Notes: generated by a model not told the origin, from the sequence alone. A stretch of DNA of 64,000 bases from Novosphingobium aureum (GCF_015865035.1 NZ_JADZGI010000001.1:2170001-2234000); one strand, 5' to 3'; positions 41,668 to 51,148 are shown, counted from the first letter of the stretch. Translations and numbers: made by a program.

Positions 41668-43068
41668 TCAGTGGGCGGCCAGCTTGTAGCGCGAGAACAC
41701 GCCCAGACTGACGATCTGCAGCGCTGCCGGGATGAGCGAATAAAGCAGCACGATGCCGGTGATCGCATGCGGGGTCTGCTCGACAGCGCCGCCGGTCGAG
41801 GACACGAAGCCGAAGGCGCTCATCACGAGCCCGGCAATGACCGGGCCCAGCGCGAAGGAGAGCTTCTCGATGGCCGAGAAGAGCCCGGCGAAGATGCCCT
41901 CGTTGGCGACCCCGCTGGTGCGGCGCTGGTAGTCGATGGTGTCGGTCAGCATCGAGAGCGCGAGCATCACGAAGGCCGAATTGACCATGCCGATGAGCGC
42001 CCCGCGCACGAGCACGAGCAAGTGCTGGGTACCGAAGGCTCCAACGCCCGGCAGGGTGAAGAGCACGTCGCTGGCCGGTTCCATCCAGTACCATGTGACC
42101 GTCACCAGCATCCACGAGAACGAGGCAAAGACGTAAGTGCGCGACTTGCCCCAGCGGCGGCTGAGGACGAACCACAAGGGCTGCGCGAGGATGCCGGCGA
42201 TCGCCATCACGAGGATGAACAGCGGGATGATCCAGACCGCCTGCAAGGCATATAGAAACACGAAGCCGATTACGGTGTAGCCGGAGGCCTGGCCGATGTT
42301 CTGGATCAGGCAGGTGGTGATCAGCACCAGATAGGGCTTGTTGCCCATGATCGCCGAGAGCTGGCTCACCAGCGAGCCCGGAGCGATGTCGTCCTCGATC
42401 ATCGGCACCCGTGCAAGGCCCAGCGCAGTCACGAGCATCGTCACCAGGCACACCGCACCCAGCGTGAAGGCCATCATCGTCCAGCCATGTTCGCCCCCGC
42501 CCAGCCAGTAAATCATCGGCTGTGCCACGCCGACACCGATCAGCACGCCGAGCGTCGAGAAGACCATGCGGAAGATCATGATGCGGGTGCGCTCGTGCGG
42601 ATCGTTCGACAAGGCCGCGGCAATCGCCAGATAGGGCACCGAGAACATCGAAAAGGCAGTCGAGGCGAGGAAGAACAGGAAGCAGGTCAACGCCGCCGAG
42701 AGTGTCGGGCTGGCGCTCTCGGTCAGGGTGAACAGGGCTACGAAGCCAAGACTCGTGAGCATCGCCCCGGCAACGAGGAACGGCGTACGACCGAAGCGCT
42801 TGCGCACCTTGTCCGACCATGCGCCGACCAGCGGATCGCAGGCGATCAGCCACAGCTTCGGGATCAGCACGACCAGCCCTGCCAGCCAGGCCTCGACGCC
42901 CAGCATCGTGGTCATGAACAAGGGCAGGAGCACGGCCGGCGTATCGCGGAAGATCTGCGCGCCAAGCTGGCCTGTCCCGTAGCGCAGCAGGACGGAGGTG
43001 CCGACCTTGCCCTCGATCCCGGTGCTGGCCGGGGCGGTTGGTGACGGTGCGGTGAGGGTATCGGTCAT
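41668..43068 (-). CDS. GPH-type MFS transporter
   Basis: A 466-residue carrier with 12 predicted helices. It has C-D-P-L-V-G-A-W-S-D-K-V-R-K-R-F-G-R-T-P after helix 2 and M-F-S-V-P-Y-L-A-I near helix 5, as in the other GPH members here. The start is uncertain: 43068 gives the best match in length to the relatives, and 43101 is an alternative; neither has a clear Shine-Dalgarno. The operator-like site at 43198 lies between this gene and the GH3 gene. It is cotranscribed with the hydrolase at 40812. Substrate unknown. Confidence 0.82.
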   Translation of the reverse strand: MTDTLTAPSPTAPASTGIEGKVGTSVLLRYGTGQLGAQIFRDTPAVLLPLFMTTMLGVEAWLAGLVVLIPKLWLIACDPLVGAWSDKVRKRFGRTPFLVAGAMLTSLGFVALFTLTESASPTLSAALTCFLFFLASTAFSMFSVPYLAIAAALSNDPHERTRIMIFRMVFSTLGVLIGVGVAQPMIYWLGGGEHGWTMMAFTLGAVCLVTMLVTALGLARVPMIEDDIAPGSLVSQLSAIMGNKPYLVLITTCLIQNIGQASGYTVIGFVFLYALQAVWIIPLFILVMAIAGILAQPLWFVLSRRWGKSRTYVFASFSWMLVTVTWYWMEPASDVLFTLPGVGAFGTQHLLVLVRGALIGMVNSAFVMLALSMLTDTIDYQRRTSGVANEGIFAGLFSAIEKLSFALGPVIAGLVMSAFGFVSSTGGAVEQTPHAITGIVLLYSLIPAALQIVSLGVFSRYKLAAH

Positions 43069-43197
43069 CTCGGGGGGCGTGCTCCGGGCAATTCTGGTCA
43101 TGTTGGAGTGGTGGCAATGGCTGGCGCGATGCCTGCCGAGCCGCAAGGTACCGGATGTGTGCCATCGACAGTTTCGTGCCTTAAACGTGCTCGGATT

Positions 43198-43214
43198 TAT
43201 CCGACTGACGGAGG
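43198..43214. promoter_or_regulatory. Putative operator, cluster inverted repeat site 13 (weak right half)
   Basis: TATCCG-ACTGA-CGGAGG has a perfect left half and a 4 of 6 right half. It lies in the 260-bp gap between the divergent GPH carrier and GH3 genes. An overlapping CGGATTTATCCG palindrome adds symmetry. Confidence 0.35.
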
Positions 43215-43328
43215 ACAAACGCGCCGACGATGGATCGCCGCAAGGTTTGAGTGAACGTTCATTTTAATGTATCCGACGCCGGAATTCCGGCTATTGACGC
43301 GCCCTCGAAACAGGAGCCCTATTCCAGC

Positions 43329-45539
43329 ATGTTATCCCGCCTTCTCGCCTGCACGGCCATTACACTGACCTTCTCGACCCCGGCATGGGCCGAAGCTCGT
43401 GACGCGGACGCTGTCGACCTAGCAGCGGCACGCGAACGCGCCGAGACAACCGTCAAGGCCATGAAGCAGGATGAGAAGACCGTCATCACCCACGGCATCA
43501 TGCCGCTGCCCGGTGCCGGCAAGGCGGTCGAAATCCCCGAGGACGCGATCATCGGTGCTGGCTATATCCACGGTGTACCGCGCCTCGGCATCCCGGCCCT
43601 GCGCGAAACCGACGCAAGCCTGGGGGTGAGCTGGGTCACCGGCGCCCGCAAAGACTACTCCACCGCCCTGCCCTCGGCGGTCGGCCAGGCGTCCACCTGG
43701 AATGACGCCCTGATCGAGCAGGGCGGCGCGATGATCGGCGCAGAGGCGCGCGCGAAGGGCTTCAACGTCCTGCTTGCAGGCGGCGCCAACCTCGCGCGCG
43801 ATCCGCGCAACGGACGCACTTTCGAATACTTTTCGGAAGACCCCCTGCTGACCGGCGAACTGGCCGGTTCTGCGATCCGCGGCGTCCAGTCGAACCACAT
43901 CATCTCCACCATCAAGCACTTTGCCCTCAACGGGCAGGAAACCGGCCGCAAGTTCGTCGACGTGCAGATCACGCCCGCTGCCGCGCACGAGAGCGACCTG
44001 CTCGCCTTCCAGATCGGCATCGAGAAGGGGCAGCCCGGCTCGGTCATGTGCGCCTACAACCGGGTCATGGGCGAGCAGGCCTGCAATTCGGACTGGCTGC
44101 TCAACGACGTGCTCAAGGGTGAGTGGGACTACCCCGGCTTCGTCATGTCCGACTGGGGCGCCGTGCCCTCGATCGATGCTGCGATGAACGGGCTCGACCA
44201 GCAGTCGGGCGAGCAGGTCGATCCCGACGTGTTCTTCGCCGACAAGCTGGCAGCAAAGGCCAAGAGCGACCCGGCATGGGCGAAGCGGCTCGACGACATG
44301 AACGCGCGCATCCTGACCGCAATCTACGCGACCGGACTCGACAAGCACCCGGCCGAACCGGGCGGCAAGATCGACTGGGACGCGCACGCCGCGGTGACCG
44401 AGGAAGTCGCGCGTCAGGGCATCGTCCTGCTCAAGAACGAGGGCATTCTGCCGCTCGCCAAGACCGCGAAATCCATCGCGGTGATCGGCGGCTATGCCGA
44501 TGGCGGCGTGCTTTCGGGCGCGGGTTCGAGCCAGGTCATGGGCGAAGGCGGACCAGCCGCGCGCCTTCCGGTCGCAGGCTCGGGCATCTGGGCCGGGTTC
44601 ATCTCGGAGAGCTATCACCGCTCCAGCCCGATGAAGGCCATGCAGGCCATCGTGCCCGAGGCATCGATCAAGTACCGCCAGGGCCAGTATCTCACCGATG
44701 CCGCGGAACTGGCCGCGCGCTCCGAAGTCGCCATCGTCTTCGCGACCCAGTGGATGACCGAGGGCCTCGACGTGCCCGACCTCTCGCTGCCGCGCGGGCA
44801 GGATGCTCTGATCGCCGCGGTCGCTGCGGCCAATCCCAACACCATCGTCGTGCTCGAGACCGGCGGCCCGGTGAAGATGCCCTGGCTCGACAAGGTCAAG
44901 GGCGTGGTCGAGGCCTGGTACCCCGGTACACGCGGCGGTGAGGCCATCGCCTCGGTGCTGTTCGGCGATGCCAATCCCTCGGGCCACCTGCCGCTCACCT
45001 TCCCTGCCGACGAGAGCCAGCTTCCGCGCCAGCGCATCGACGGCACCGACTGGGTCGAGCCCGACTTCGGCGGCAACCCCAAGGATGGCAAGGACGACCT
45101 TCCCGCGAACTTCAACATCGAGGGATCGGACGTCGGCTATCGCTGGTTCGCACGCACTGGCAAGAAGCCGCTGTTCCCCTTCGGCTATGGCCTGAGCTAT
45201 ACCAGCTTCGCGCATGGCACGCCCACGCTCTCGAGCATGACCGCCAGCGTCGCGGTCACCAATACCGGCAAGCGTCAGGGTGCCGACGTGGTCCAGCTCT
45301 ACCTCGTCGACCGCGCCGGCAAGGCCGAGCGTCGTCTGGTCGGCTATGGCCGCGTGGACCTTGCACCGGGCGCCAGCCAGACCGTCTCGATGAAGATCGA
45401 CCCGCGCCTGCTCGCAGACTGGAAGGACGGCAAGTGGACGATCCCGGCCGGGACCTACACTTTCGCCGCCGCAAGCGATGCCGAGAGCTTGGGCAAGACG
45501 GTATCGGTCAAGATGAAGGCGCGCAGCTGGAAGGACTGA
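43329..45539 (+). CDS. Exported glycoside hydrolase family 3 (beta-glucosidase-like)
   Basis: A 736-residue GH3 enzyme with a signal peptide ending at P-A-W-A. The TIM-barrel domain includes K-H-F-A-L-N-G-Q-E near residue 197 and the nucleophile Asp275 in G-F-V-M-S-D-W-G. The alpha/beta sandwich domain begins after G-I-V-L-L-K-N-E-G near residue 370. A C-terminal fibronectin-III-like domain begins near residue 615, after F-P-F-G-Y-G-L-S-Y. The enzyme removes beta-linked sugars from glycosides or oligosaccharides, probably in the periplasm. This is the one clearly carbohydrate-active enzyme in the cluster and suggests that the substrate enters as a glycoside. It is monocistronic. AGGAG lies 12 bases before the ATG. 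Confidence 0.92.
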   Translation: MLSRLLACTAITLTFSTPAWAEARDADAVDLAAARERAETTVKAMKQDEKTVITHGIMPLPGAGKAVEIPEDAIIGAGYIHGVPRLGIPALRETDASLGVSWVTGARKDYSTALPSAVGQASTWNDALIEQGGAMIGAEARAKGFNVLLAGGANLARDPRNGRTFEYFSEDPLLTGELAGSAIRGVQSNHIISTIKHFALNGQETGRKFVDVQITPAAAHESDLLAFQIGIEKGQPGSVMCAYNRVMGEQACNSDWLLNDVLKGEWDYPGFVMSDWGAVPSIDAAMNGLDQQSGEQVDPDVFFADKLAAKAKSDPAWAKRLDDMNARILTAIYATGLDKHPAEPGGKIDWDAHAAVTEEVARQGIVLLKNEGILPLAKTAKSIAVIGGYADGGVLSGAGSSQVMGEGGPAARLPVAGSGIWAGFISESYHRSSPMKAMQAIVPEASIKYRQGQYLTDAAELAARSEVAIVFATQWMTEGLDVPDLSLPRGQDALIAAVAAANPNTIVVLETGGPVKMPWLDKVKGVVEAWYPGTRGGEAIASVLFGDANPSGHLPLTFPADESQLPRQRIDGTDWVEPDFGGNPKDGKDDLPANFNIEGSDVGYRWFARTGKKPLFPFGYGLSYTSFAHGTPTLSSMTASVAVTNTGKRQGADVVQLYLVDRAGKAERRLVGYGRVDLAPGASQTVSMKIDPRLLADWKDGKWTIPAGTYTFAAASDAESLGKTVSVKMKARSWKD

Positions 45540-45548
45540 ACTGACGTG

Positions 45549-45581
45549 GCGCAGGGAAGCAGTTTGTCTGCTCCCCTGCGC
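45549..45581. terminator. Hairpin between convergent GH3 and SDR genes
   Basis: The GCGCAGGG and CCCTGCGC arms have an inner AGCAG/CTGCT stem and a TTTGT loop. No T-tract follows, so its action as a terminator is inferred from position. Confidence 0.55.
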
Positions 45582-45590
45582 TGCCGCCCA

Positions 45591-46310
45591 TTACCAGGCG
45601 ACAGGTTCACCGAGCAGATTGACGAACTGGCCGCTGTCCTTCGCGCCCAGCGTCTCGATCACGGCAAGCTGCCTTGCGACGCTGTCCGCCACCGGCCATG
45701 TCGCTGCCTCGCCGCCAAGGTCGGTCTGCGTCCAGCCGGGCGCCATCGAGACCACCGATATCCCCTCACCCGCAAGGTCGATGGCCAGTCCGCGCGTCAC
45801 CATGTTGAGCGCAGCCTTGCTGGTGCGGTAGGCATGGCTCTGGCCCATGGTGTTGTCCGCGATCGAGCCGAGGTCCGAAGACATCATCACGACCAGCTTG
45901 CGCTCACCGCGCGAAAGCGCCTCTCGCAGCGCCACGGTCAGGCGGAACGGGCCAATGGTGTTGACCCGCAGAATTTCCTCCCACAGCGCATAGTCCATGC
46001 CCTCGAGGCTCTGGCGCGCGGCATCGCTGGCCCAGCTGCCGCCGTAGAGCCCTGCATTGTTGACCAGTACGTCGACCGCCTCGCCGGCGATGCGCTTTGC
46101 AAAGTCATCGATGCTCTCGCCGCTGCCGGTATCGAGCGCCTCGATCCGGCACTGTCCGGGATGTGCCTGCGCCAATGCGCGCAGCTCCCTGGCGCGAGCC
46201 GGGTCGCGCACGGTGGCAATGACGCGCAGGCCCTTGGCGAGGCACTGGCGCACGTATTCGAGCCCGATACCGCGATTGGCACCGGTGACGATCCAGCATT
46301 GCTGCGCCAT
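45591..46310 (-). CDS. Short-chain dehydrogenase/reductase (SDR)
   Basis: A 239-residue classical SDR with T-G-A-N-R-G-I-G near residue 10 and N-N-A-G-L-Y near residue 84. The catalytic Ser is in M-M-S-S-D-L-G-S and the Tyr/Lys pair in Y-R-T-S-K near residue 153. The Arg after beta-2 (T-V-R-D) is consistent with NADP use. Members reduce carbonyls or oxidise alcohols. The ATG at 46310 has GGGGGG 9 bases upstream; a GTG at 46316 overlapping the previous stop is the alternative. It is the last gene of the operon esterase, DUF1838 protein 2, SDR. Substrate unknown. Confidence 0.85.
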   Translation of the reverse strand: MAQQCWIVTGANRGIGLEYVRQCLAKGLRVIATVRDPARARELRALAQAHPGQCRIEALDTGSGESIDDFAKRIAGEAVDVLVNNAGLYGGSWASDAARQSLEGMDYALWEEILRVNTIGPFRLTVALREALSRGERKLVVMMSSDLGSIADNTMGQSHAYRTSKAALNMVTRGLAIDLAGEGISVVSMAPGWTQTDLGGEAATWPVADSVARQLAVIETLGAKDSGQFVNLLGEPVAW

Positions 46311-46312
46311 GG

Positions 46313-47341
46313 TCACTTGCCCCCCTTCTTGGCAGGCACCTCGGGCGCGACATCACGCGCATAGCGGCCCCAGGTATCGACGACGCCATGATCGGGACCG
46401 TCGGTGGGTTCCTCGAAGAGGTCGGGCCGCACCCGTTCGACGTGGCGGCGCACCGCGGGCAGGATGTCCTCGGCGGTCCCGGTGATCTTGTAGCTGTGCA
46501 TGCGGCCCATGAGCACGCCGTCGACGCCGCTCTCGCCCATCATCATCCACGGCCACCACGGCCCCTGCCGGGTAAAGCCCGCATGATAGCGCGCCGAGGC
46601 AAGCGAGCGGTCGTCGATCTCGTCGACCGGGGTGTAGATCGTGAAGTGCTCGGACGGGTTGACCACCGGGCCCGTGCTCGCCTTGGGCCAGAGCGCCTTG
46701 GTCACAGGGTTGGGATATTCGTGCGCGTAGTCCCAGCCAAGCAGGTACTGGTCGCCGAACTTCTGCCAAGGCAGCAGGAACGGCTCCTCTGCCGCCTCGC
46801 CCGCGCCCTCGCCGGTGCTGTTGTTGACGGTGGTGCTGCCGTTGACCTGATAGACCTTCTTGGTGAGGCCAAGGCTCCCGCGAAAGGCATCGTTGTAGAA
46901 CGAATAGACCTTCACCTTCTCGCCGGTCCAAGGATTGTCCCAGGTATCGAGGACCTCGCCGGTGTGCAGGTCGGTAAAGACGCTGCACTCCTTGCCCATG
47001 ACCTTCACGGTGCCGTCGGGCTGGATCACGTTGCGGATATTGCCGAAGCCGCAGAAGTTGAACAGCGGGCGCGCGCGCTCTTTGCCGATGATCGCATATT
47101 GGGTGCCGTGGTAGGCCGAAATCACCGCCTTCTCGCCGATCGTGCCCCACATTTTGGCAAAGCCGTAAAGGTTCTCGCGCGGGTCCATCACGTCGAGCGG
47201 GCGCATCGTCCCTCCGCCACGCGGTGCCGCGCCGGCCTGAACGCCTCCCAGCGCCAGTCCCGGCACCACTGCGCTAGCTCCGGCCAGCGCGCCCAGCGCA
47301 CGGCGCCGCGACACCGCGCCCGTCATCGTCTCGAACAGCAT
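46313..47341 (-). CDS. Exported DUF1838 family protein 2
   Basis: A 342-residue DUF1838-like protein with a twin-arginine signal (V-S-R-R-R-A-L-G, then a hydrophobic stretch). The family motifs match copy 1 closely in position: N-P-W-T-G-E at residues 136-141, S-E-H-F at about 230, and W-W-P-W-M-M-M-G at 262-269. A Ser/Gly/Glu-rich insertion at about 170-186 is unique to this copy. It sits 49 bp downstream of the esterase and directly before an SDR. The family has no established activity. The constant pairing with exported hydrolases and oxidoreductases suggests a periplasmic catalytic or chaperone role, but this is inference. Confidence 0.82.
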   Translation of the reverse strand: MLFETMTGAVSRRRALGALAGASAVVPGLALGGVQAGAAPRGGGTMRPLDVMDPRENLYGFAKMWGTIGEKAVISAYHGTQYAIIGKERARPLFNFCGFGNIRNVIQPDGTVKVMGKECSVFTDLHTGEVLDTWDNPWTGEKVKVYSFYNDAFRGSLGLTKKVYQVNGSTTVNNSTGEGAGEAAEEPFLLPWQKFGDQYLLGWDYAHEYPNPVTKALWPKASTGPVVNPSEHFTIYTPVDEIDDRSLASARYHAGFTRQGPWWPWMMMGESGVDGVLMGRMHSYKITGTAEDILPAVRRHVERVRPDLFEEPTDGPDHGVVDTWGRYARDVAPEVPAKKGGK

Positions 47342-47390
47342 CGTCTTTCTCTCCCTGCAACGGGACGGCCCGCGCCATCCCCTGTCGTTT

Positions 47391-48623
47391 TCAGCGGAAC
47401 AGCCTCGGCGCGAAGTCGAGGAAATAGCGGCGCCAGTTGATCCACTCGTGCCCGCCGCCGCTCTCGTTGTAGACATGGTCAATGCCGTATTCGTCGAGCA
47501 GTGCGCGGGTCGGGGCGACGGTTTCGTAAAGGAAATCCTTCTCACCCATCGCGTAGTAGACCAGCTTCATCTCCTTGGCGCTTTGGCGCAGCGCTGCGTC
47601 GTACTTTTCGGCATATGTCTCGACGCCGTTGAACGCGCTGCCTGCGGACAGGCCCATCGAGAACACCCCGATCCAGTGGAACAGCTCGGGGTGGGTAATG
47701 CCGTTGCGCAAGGTATGCGAGCCGCCCATCGAGAGCCCTGCCATCGCCCTTGCATCTGCCCGCGCATCGGTGCGGTAATGGCTGTCGACGTAAGGGATGA
47801 GATCACGCGTCAGGTCGTTGCCGAAGTCGGGATTGTCGAGCGTCATCGTCCCCGGACGCAGCGGGGTATGGCCATCGGGCATGACCACGATCATCGGTCT
47901 GGCCTCGCCCTTGGCGTAGAGGTTGTCGAGGATGCGGTTCGCCCGTCCCACGCTGGTCCAGCTGTCGTCGCTGTCGCCCGCGCCATGGACGAGATAGAGC
48001 ACCGGGTAAGTGCCCTTGCCCTTCTCGTAGCCCGGCGGCGTGTAGACGTGCGCGCGTCGCTTCATACCGAGCGAGGACGACCAGTATTCGAGCGTCGCGA
48101 CGCTGCCGTGCGCGATCTTCGGGTCCCAGGCCTGAAAGGCGCCTTCGGGTCCGGTCACCTCGAAGGTGGAATCGATGCCCTTGAGCTCTTCGGAGAAGGT
48201 CTTGCCCAGCGGATCGACGGTCTTCACCCCGTCTACGCGGAACGCGAAGCGGTAGGTATCGGCGGCGATGGACTTGGGCGTGGTTACGCTCCACAACCCG
48301 GTCGCGTCCTTTTGCATCACAAGTCCCTGCGGCGTTCCGGGCGGGAAGCCCATCGGGATCACATCCATGATATCCGAGCTGGTGAGCACAACTTCCTTGG
48401 CGTCCGGCGCGCAAAGGCGAAAGGTCACGCGCTGGTCCTCGCCCTGCTCGACCGATTTGTAGGGCATCGGACCCGAGTAGAACGGCGGCGTCACACAGGT
48501 GCTCGGATCGAGCTTGGGCATCTGCATCTGCGCGCTGGCTGGCGAACCCGCAGCCACGCCCGCCACCAGCCCTGTCAGCGCCAGTGTGCCACATCGACGA
48601 CCCAAGCTCTTGAAGTCCCTCAC
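47391..48623 (-). CDS. Exported esterase (esterase D/feruloyl-esterase-like) with N-terminal E-set domain
   Basis: A 410-residue protein with a signal peptide ending at A-S-A-Q. An immunoglobulin-like E-set/CBM48-type domain covers about residues 60-150 (V-T-F-R-L-C-A-P-D-A, W-S-V-T-T). An esterase-D domain follows, with Y-L-V-H-G-A-G, the elbow M-A-G-L-S-M-G-G near residue 285 and the catalytic His in G-G-G-H-E-W near residue 388. This architecture is common among carbohydrate esterase family 1 enzymes that release acyl or feruloyl groups. The GTG start at 48623 has GAGGAG 6 to 7 bases upstream. It is the first gene of the operon down to 45591. The acyl group and acceptor are unknown. Confidence 0.87.
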   Translation of the reverse strand: MRDFKSLGRRCGTLALTGLVAGVAAGSPASAQMQMPKLDPSTCVTPPFYSGPMPYKSVEQGEDQRVTFRLCAPDAKEVVLTSSDIMDVIPMGFPPGTPQGLVMQKDATGLWSVTTPKSIAADTYRFAFRVDGVKTVDPLGKTFSEELKGIDSTFEVTGPEGAFQAWDPKIAHGSVATLEYWSSSLGMKRRAHVYTPPGYEKGKGTYPVLYLVHGAGDSDDSWTSVGRANRILDNLYAKGEARPMIVVMPDGHTPLRPGTMTLDNPDFGNDLTRDLIPYVDSHYRTDARADARAMAGLSMGGSHTLRNGITHPELFHWIGVFSMGLSAGSAFNGVETYAEKYDAALRQSAKEMKLVYYAMGEKDFLYETVAPTRALLDEYGIDHVYNESGGGHEWINWRRYFLDFAPRLFR

Positions 48624-48740
48624 TGCAATCTCCTCGATGGTGGTGAGCTGCCAGCGCCACACGCCGGTTCATGATCACCCAGCTCTCGATCGCCAGCTTC
48701 GGTAGGAAGGTGGGGTAGGTGCGAGGCTGGCCGCACGACC

Positions 48741-48757
48741 TGTTCGCCTGTCGGACA
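48741..48757. promoter_or_regulatory. Putative operator, cluster inverted repeat site 14 (perfect)
   Basis: TGTTCG-CCTGT-CGGACA fits the consensus at 12 of 12 half-site positions, allowing Y at position 4. It lies in the gap between the divergent esterase and beta-lactamase-fold genes and shares an exact 17-base stretch with site 2. Confidence 0.6.
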
Positions 48758-48835
48758 AGCATACCAAGCATGGCGGAGCGTTCACGCCGCCGGGGCACGC
48801 TCGGACCTGTATCGGGCGAGGCAGGGAGAACGCAC

Positions 48836-50092
48836 ATGGGGAAATCCAAGGATCGTATCGTCGGCAAGGGCCGCATCGCACGCTGGAGCGCGGCGCTCGC
48901 GCTAGGCGCAATGACCGTCGCTCCCTCGCTCGCCGCTGATGAAGCCTACGACCCAGAGAAGGTCTATCGCGAGCGGCTCGAGATCTACCTCACCGACTAC
49001 AGCAAGTTCGTCTACGAACCGATGGAAGAAATGCCCGGCGATCCCCGGTGGCAACCGTTCGAGCACCGCGCCGCGCCCTCGATCGACCCGGCATCTCTCG
49101 AGGATGCTCGTGCCTATGCCGAGGCGATGAACTCGAGCGCCTTTATCGTGTGGCGTGACGGGAAGATCGAGACCGAGTGGTATGTCGAAGGCAACGACGT
49201 GCACAGCGAACTCGTGTCCAAGTCGCTCTCCAAGCCGCTTGCAGCGATTGCGGTGGGCCGCGCCATCGCGATGGGCAAGATCACCTCGCTCGACGAGCCC
49301 ATCGCCCGCCTCATCCCCGAACTGGACGGCACGCAGAAGGGGCGCATTCTCATCCGCCACCTGCTCGACATGCGCTCGGGGATGCAGCACCAAAGCGTGA
49401 GCACCGATCCGGCGAGCCCGCTCAACACTGCCTTCCTCTCGACCGAACATGGCAAGGCGATCATCGAGGATTACCCGATGATCGCCGAGCCCGGCACGAT
49501 CTACTCCTACGCCAACGCTCCGGCTGACCTCATCGCCGAACTGATCGAACGTGCCACCGGCAGGCGCTACGGCGAATTCGTCTCGAGCGAAGTGTTGAAA
49601 CCGCTCGGCGCGCTCGGCGGCGAGGTCTGGCTCGACCGGCCCGATGGCCTTGCCCATTCGGGTTGCTGCATGACGCTGCCCGCCGAGACCTTCCTGCGCC
49701 TCGCAGTGCTGCTCCTCGACGACGGTGTCTGGGAGGGCGTACGTCTCCTTCCCGAAGGCTACGTCGCGCAGATGAGCCGGGGCACCGAGCAGAACCCGCA
49801 TTTCGGTCTCGGCGTCTGGATCGGCGAGCCCTATGCCCAGCGGCGCGGCTTCGGCGCTCCGGGACAGCCGGGTCCGATGGTGCTCCATTCCGAGCCTTAC
49901 CTCGATCCAGACCTCTTCCTGTTCGACGGCAACTCGAACCAGATCGTCCAGATCTCGCCCGCCAACCGCCTGATCGTGCTGCGCATGGGTGCGACTCCGC
50001 CGCGCCCGGGGCCAGACCATCCGGCGGAATGGGACAACAGCTATCTCGTCAACACGCTGATCCGAGGGCTGAAGCCGCTCGGCAAGGAATGA
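48836..50092 (+). CDS. Exported serine hydrolase of the beta-lactamase/6-aminohexanoate-dimer-hydrolase family
   Basis: A 418-residue serine hydrolase with a signal peptide ending near S-L-A-A-D. The active-site Ser/Lys motif is S-L-S-K within V-S-K-S-L-S-K-P near residue 128. The Tyr-x-Asn motif is Y-A-N in Y-S-Y-A-N-A-P near residue 226. A C-terminal G-L-G-V-W lies near residue 326. The fold is shared by class C beta-lactamases, esterases and NylB-type amidases. Those acting in catabolic clusters hydrolyse esters or amides, so resistance is not implied. AGGGAGA precedes the ATG at 48836. It is followed by DUF1838 gene 3 on the same transcript. Confidence 0.86.
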   Translation: MGKSKDRIVGKGRIARWSAALALGAMTVAPSLAADEAYDPEKVYRERLEIYLTDYSKFVYEPMEEMPGDPRWQPFEHRAAPSIDPASLEDARAYAEAMNSSAFIVWRDGKIETEWYVEGNDVHSELVSKSLSKPLAAIAVGRAIAMGKITSLDEPIARLIPELDGTQKGRILIRHLLDMRSGMQHQSVSTDPASPLNTAFLSTEHGKAIIEDYPMIAEPGTIYSYANAPADLIAELIERATGRRYGEFVSSEVLKPLGALGGEVWLDRPDGLAHSGCCMTLPAETFLRLAVLLLDDGVWEGVRLLPEGYVAQMSRGTEQNPHFGLGVWIGEPYAQRRGFGAPGQPGPMVLHSEPYLDPDLFLFDGNSNQIVQISPANRLIVLRMGATPPRPGPDHPAEWDNSYLVNTLIRGLKPLGKE

Positions 50093-50175
50093 TTGCCGCG
50101 CCGGTCGGTCCCTCCCCCCCGCCAACCGGCGCGCAGAGCGACAATCTCAATCTATATGTTAAGGGAGGATATACC

Positions 50176-51102
50176 TTGGAACAGTCCGTATCGAGAAGAA
50201 CACTGCTGGCAGCGGCCCCGCTCGCCGCATCGCTGGCTGCGGCCCCCGGCCTTGCCCGCGCAGCACCGGGCGCATCGACAAAGCCATCGCTACGACCAGA
50301 GGAAGTGGCCGAACGCCTCACCGATCCGGCGACGCGCGCCAAGGTGCAGGCCCGCGTGCGCGGCTCGTGCGGGACCGAGACCGTCCCGGTGTTTTACCGC
50401 CTCGACATCTACGGCTTTGCCGGGAACGGCAACCTGATCCCGTTCTTCACGATGAACCATCTCTCGATCAACGAATGGACGCCGCGCGAGGACAACCAGT
50501 ACGAGGCGCGCACGTTCGAATGCGGCGCCTACTGCAAGTTCGGCACCGACGAACCGCTCGAGGAATGGATCAACCCGATCACTGGCGAGCTGCGCAAGGT
50601 CTGGCAGTTCCTCGGAGGGCCTTTCACCGTCACAACCGGCCCTGACGGGATTGTTGCCAAGGGCGCGGAACTGACGCCCAAACCCGCCACGATGGAAGCC
50701 TTTGGCGGCACCTTCTTCCTCAATGCCGCGGCCGACATGGCCATCCCCAACCCGATCTCCCAAGAGAAATACCCCAGGCTGTGGAGCGGGCCGATGTCCT
50801 ATTGGGACACGCTCTCGACCGTCATGACCGGGATCGACGACGCCTTCGACGAAGCGCGCGACAACGTGCCTGCGGTCTACCAGTTCCAGAACATGGCGAG
50901 CTGGCATCCCTGGCTGGGCATGGGCGATCACCCCGGACGCACGGTCGGGCGCTCCGTCGGGGCTAAGCTATCGTCGCTCGACGAGATTCCGGGGCCTGCG
51001 CGCGCTTCGCTGGAAAAGCTCACCCCGCAGATCTTCGACCGCGAGAGCTGGACCACGCGGCGCATGGACGTGCCCGAATACCTGCGCTCGCTTGAGGGCT
51101 GA
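50176..51102 (+). CDS. Exported DUF1838 family protein 3 (TTG start)
   Basis: A 308-residue DUF1838-like protein with a twin-arginine signal (V-S-R-R-T-L-L, then an Ala-rich stretch ending near A-R-A). The motifs N-P-I-T-G-E at residues 133-138 and W-H-P-W-L-G-M-G at 243-250 align with the other copies. I prefer the TTG at 50176, because GGAGG lies 7 bases upstream and the protein then begins with the signal peptide. An in-frame ATG at 50089, overlapping the upstream stop codon, would add 29 residues before the signal. It is cotranscribed with the serine hydrolase at 48836 and convergent with copy 4. Function unknown. Confidence 0.8.
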   Translation: MEQSVSRRTLLAAAPLAASLAAAPGLARAAPGASTKPSLRPEEVAERLTDPATRAKVQARVRGSCGTETVPVFYRLDIYGFAGNGNLIPFFTMNHLSINEWTPREDNQYEARTFECGAYCKFGTDEPLEEWINPITGELRKVWQFLGGPFTVTTGPDGIVAKGAELTPKPATMEAFGGTFFLNAAADMAIPNPISQEKYPRLWSGPMSYWDTLSTVMTGIDDAFDEARDNVPAVYQFQNMASWHPWLGMGDHPGRTVGRSVGAKLSSLDEIPGPARASLEKLTPQIFDRESWTTRRMDVPEYLRSLEG

Positions 51103-51107
51103 TCCGA

Positions 51108-51137
51108 AGGCGCGCCCCGCTTGAGCAGGCCGCGCCT
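51108..51137. terminator. Hairpin between convergent DUF1838 genes 3 and 4
   Basis: AGGCGCG and CGCGCCT arms flank a 16-base loop. There is no clear T-tract on either side, so terminator function is tentative. Confidence 0.35.
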
Positions 51138-51148
51138 CTAATTCGTGC

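Noticed and set aside
48836..50092. A beta-lactamase resistance gene
   Set aside because: The S-x-x-K and Y-x-N motifs define a large serine hydrolase group that includes esterases and amidases; operon context favours a catabolic hydrolase.
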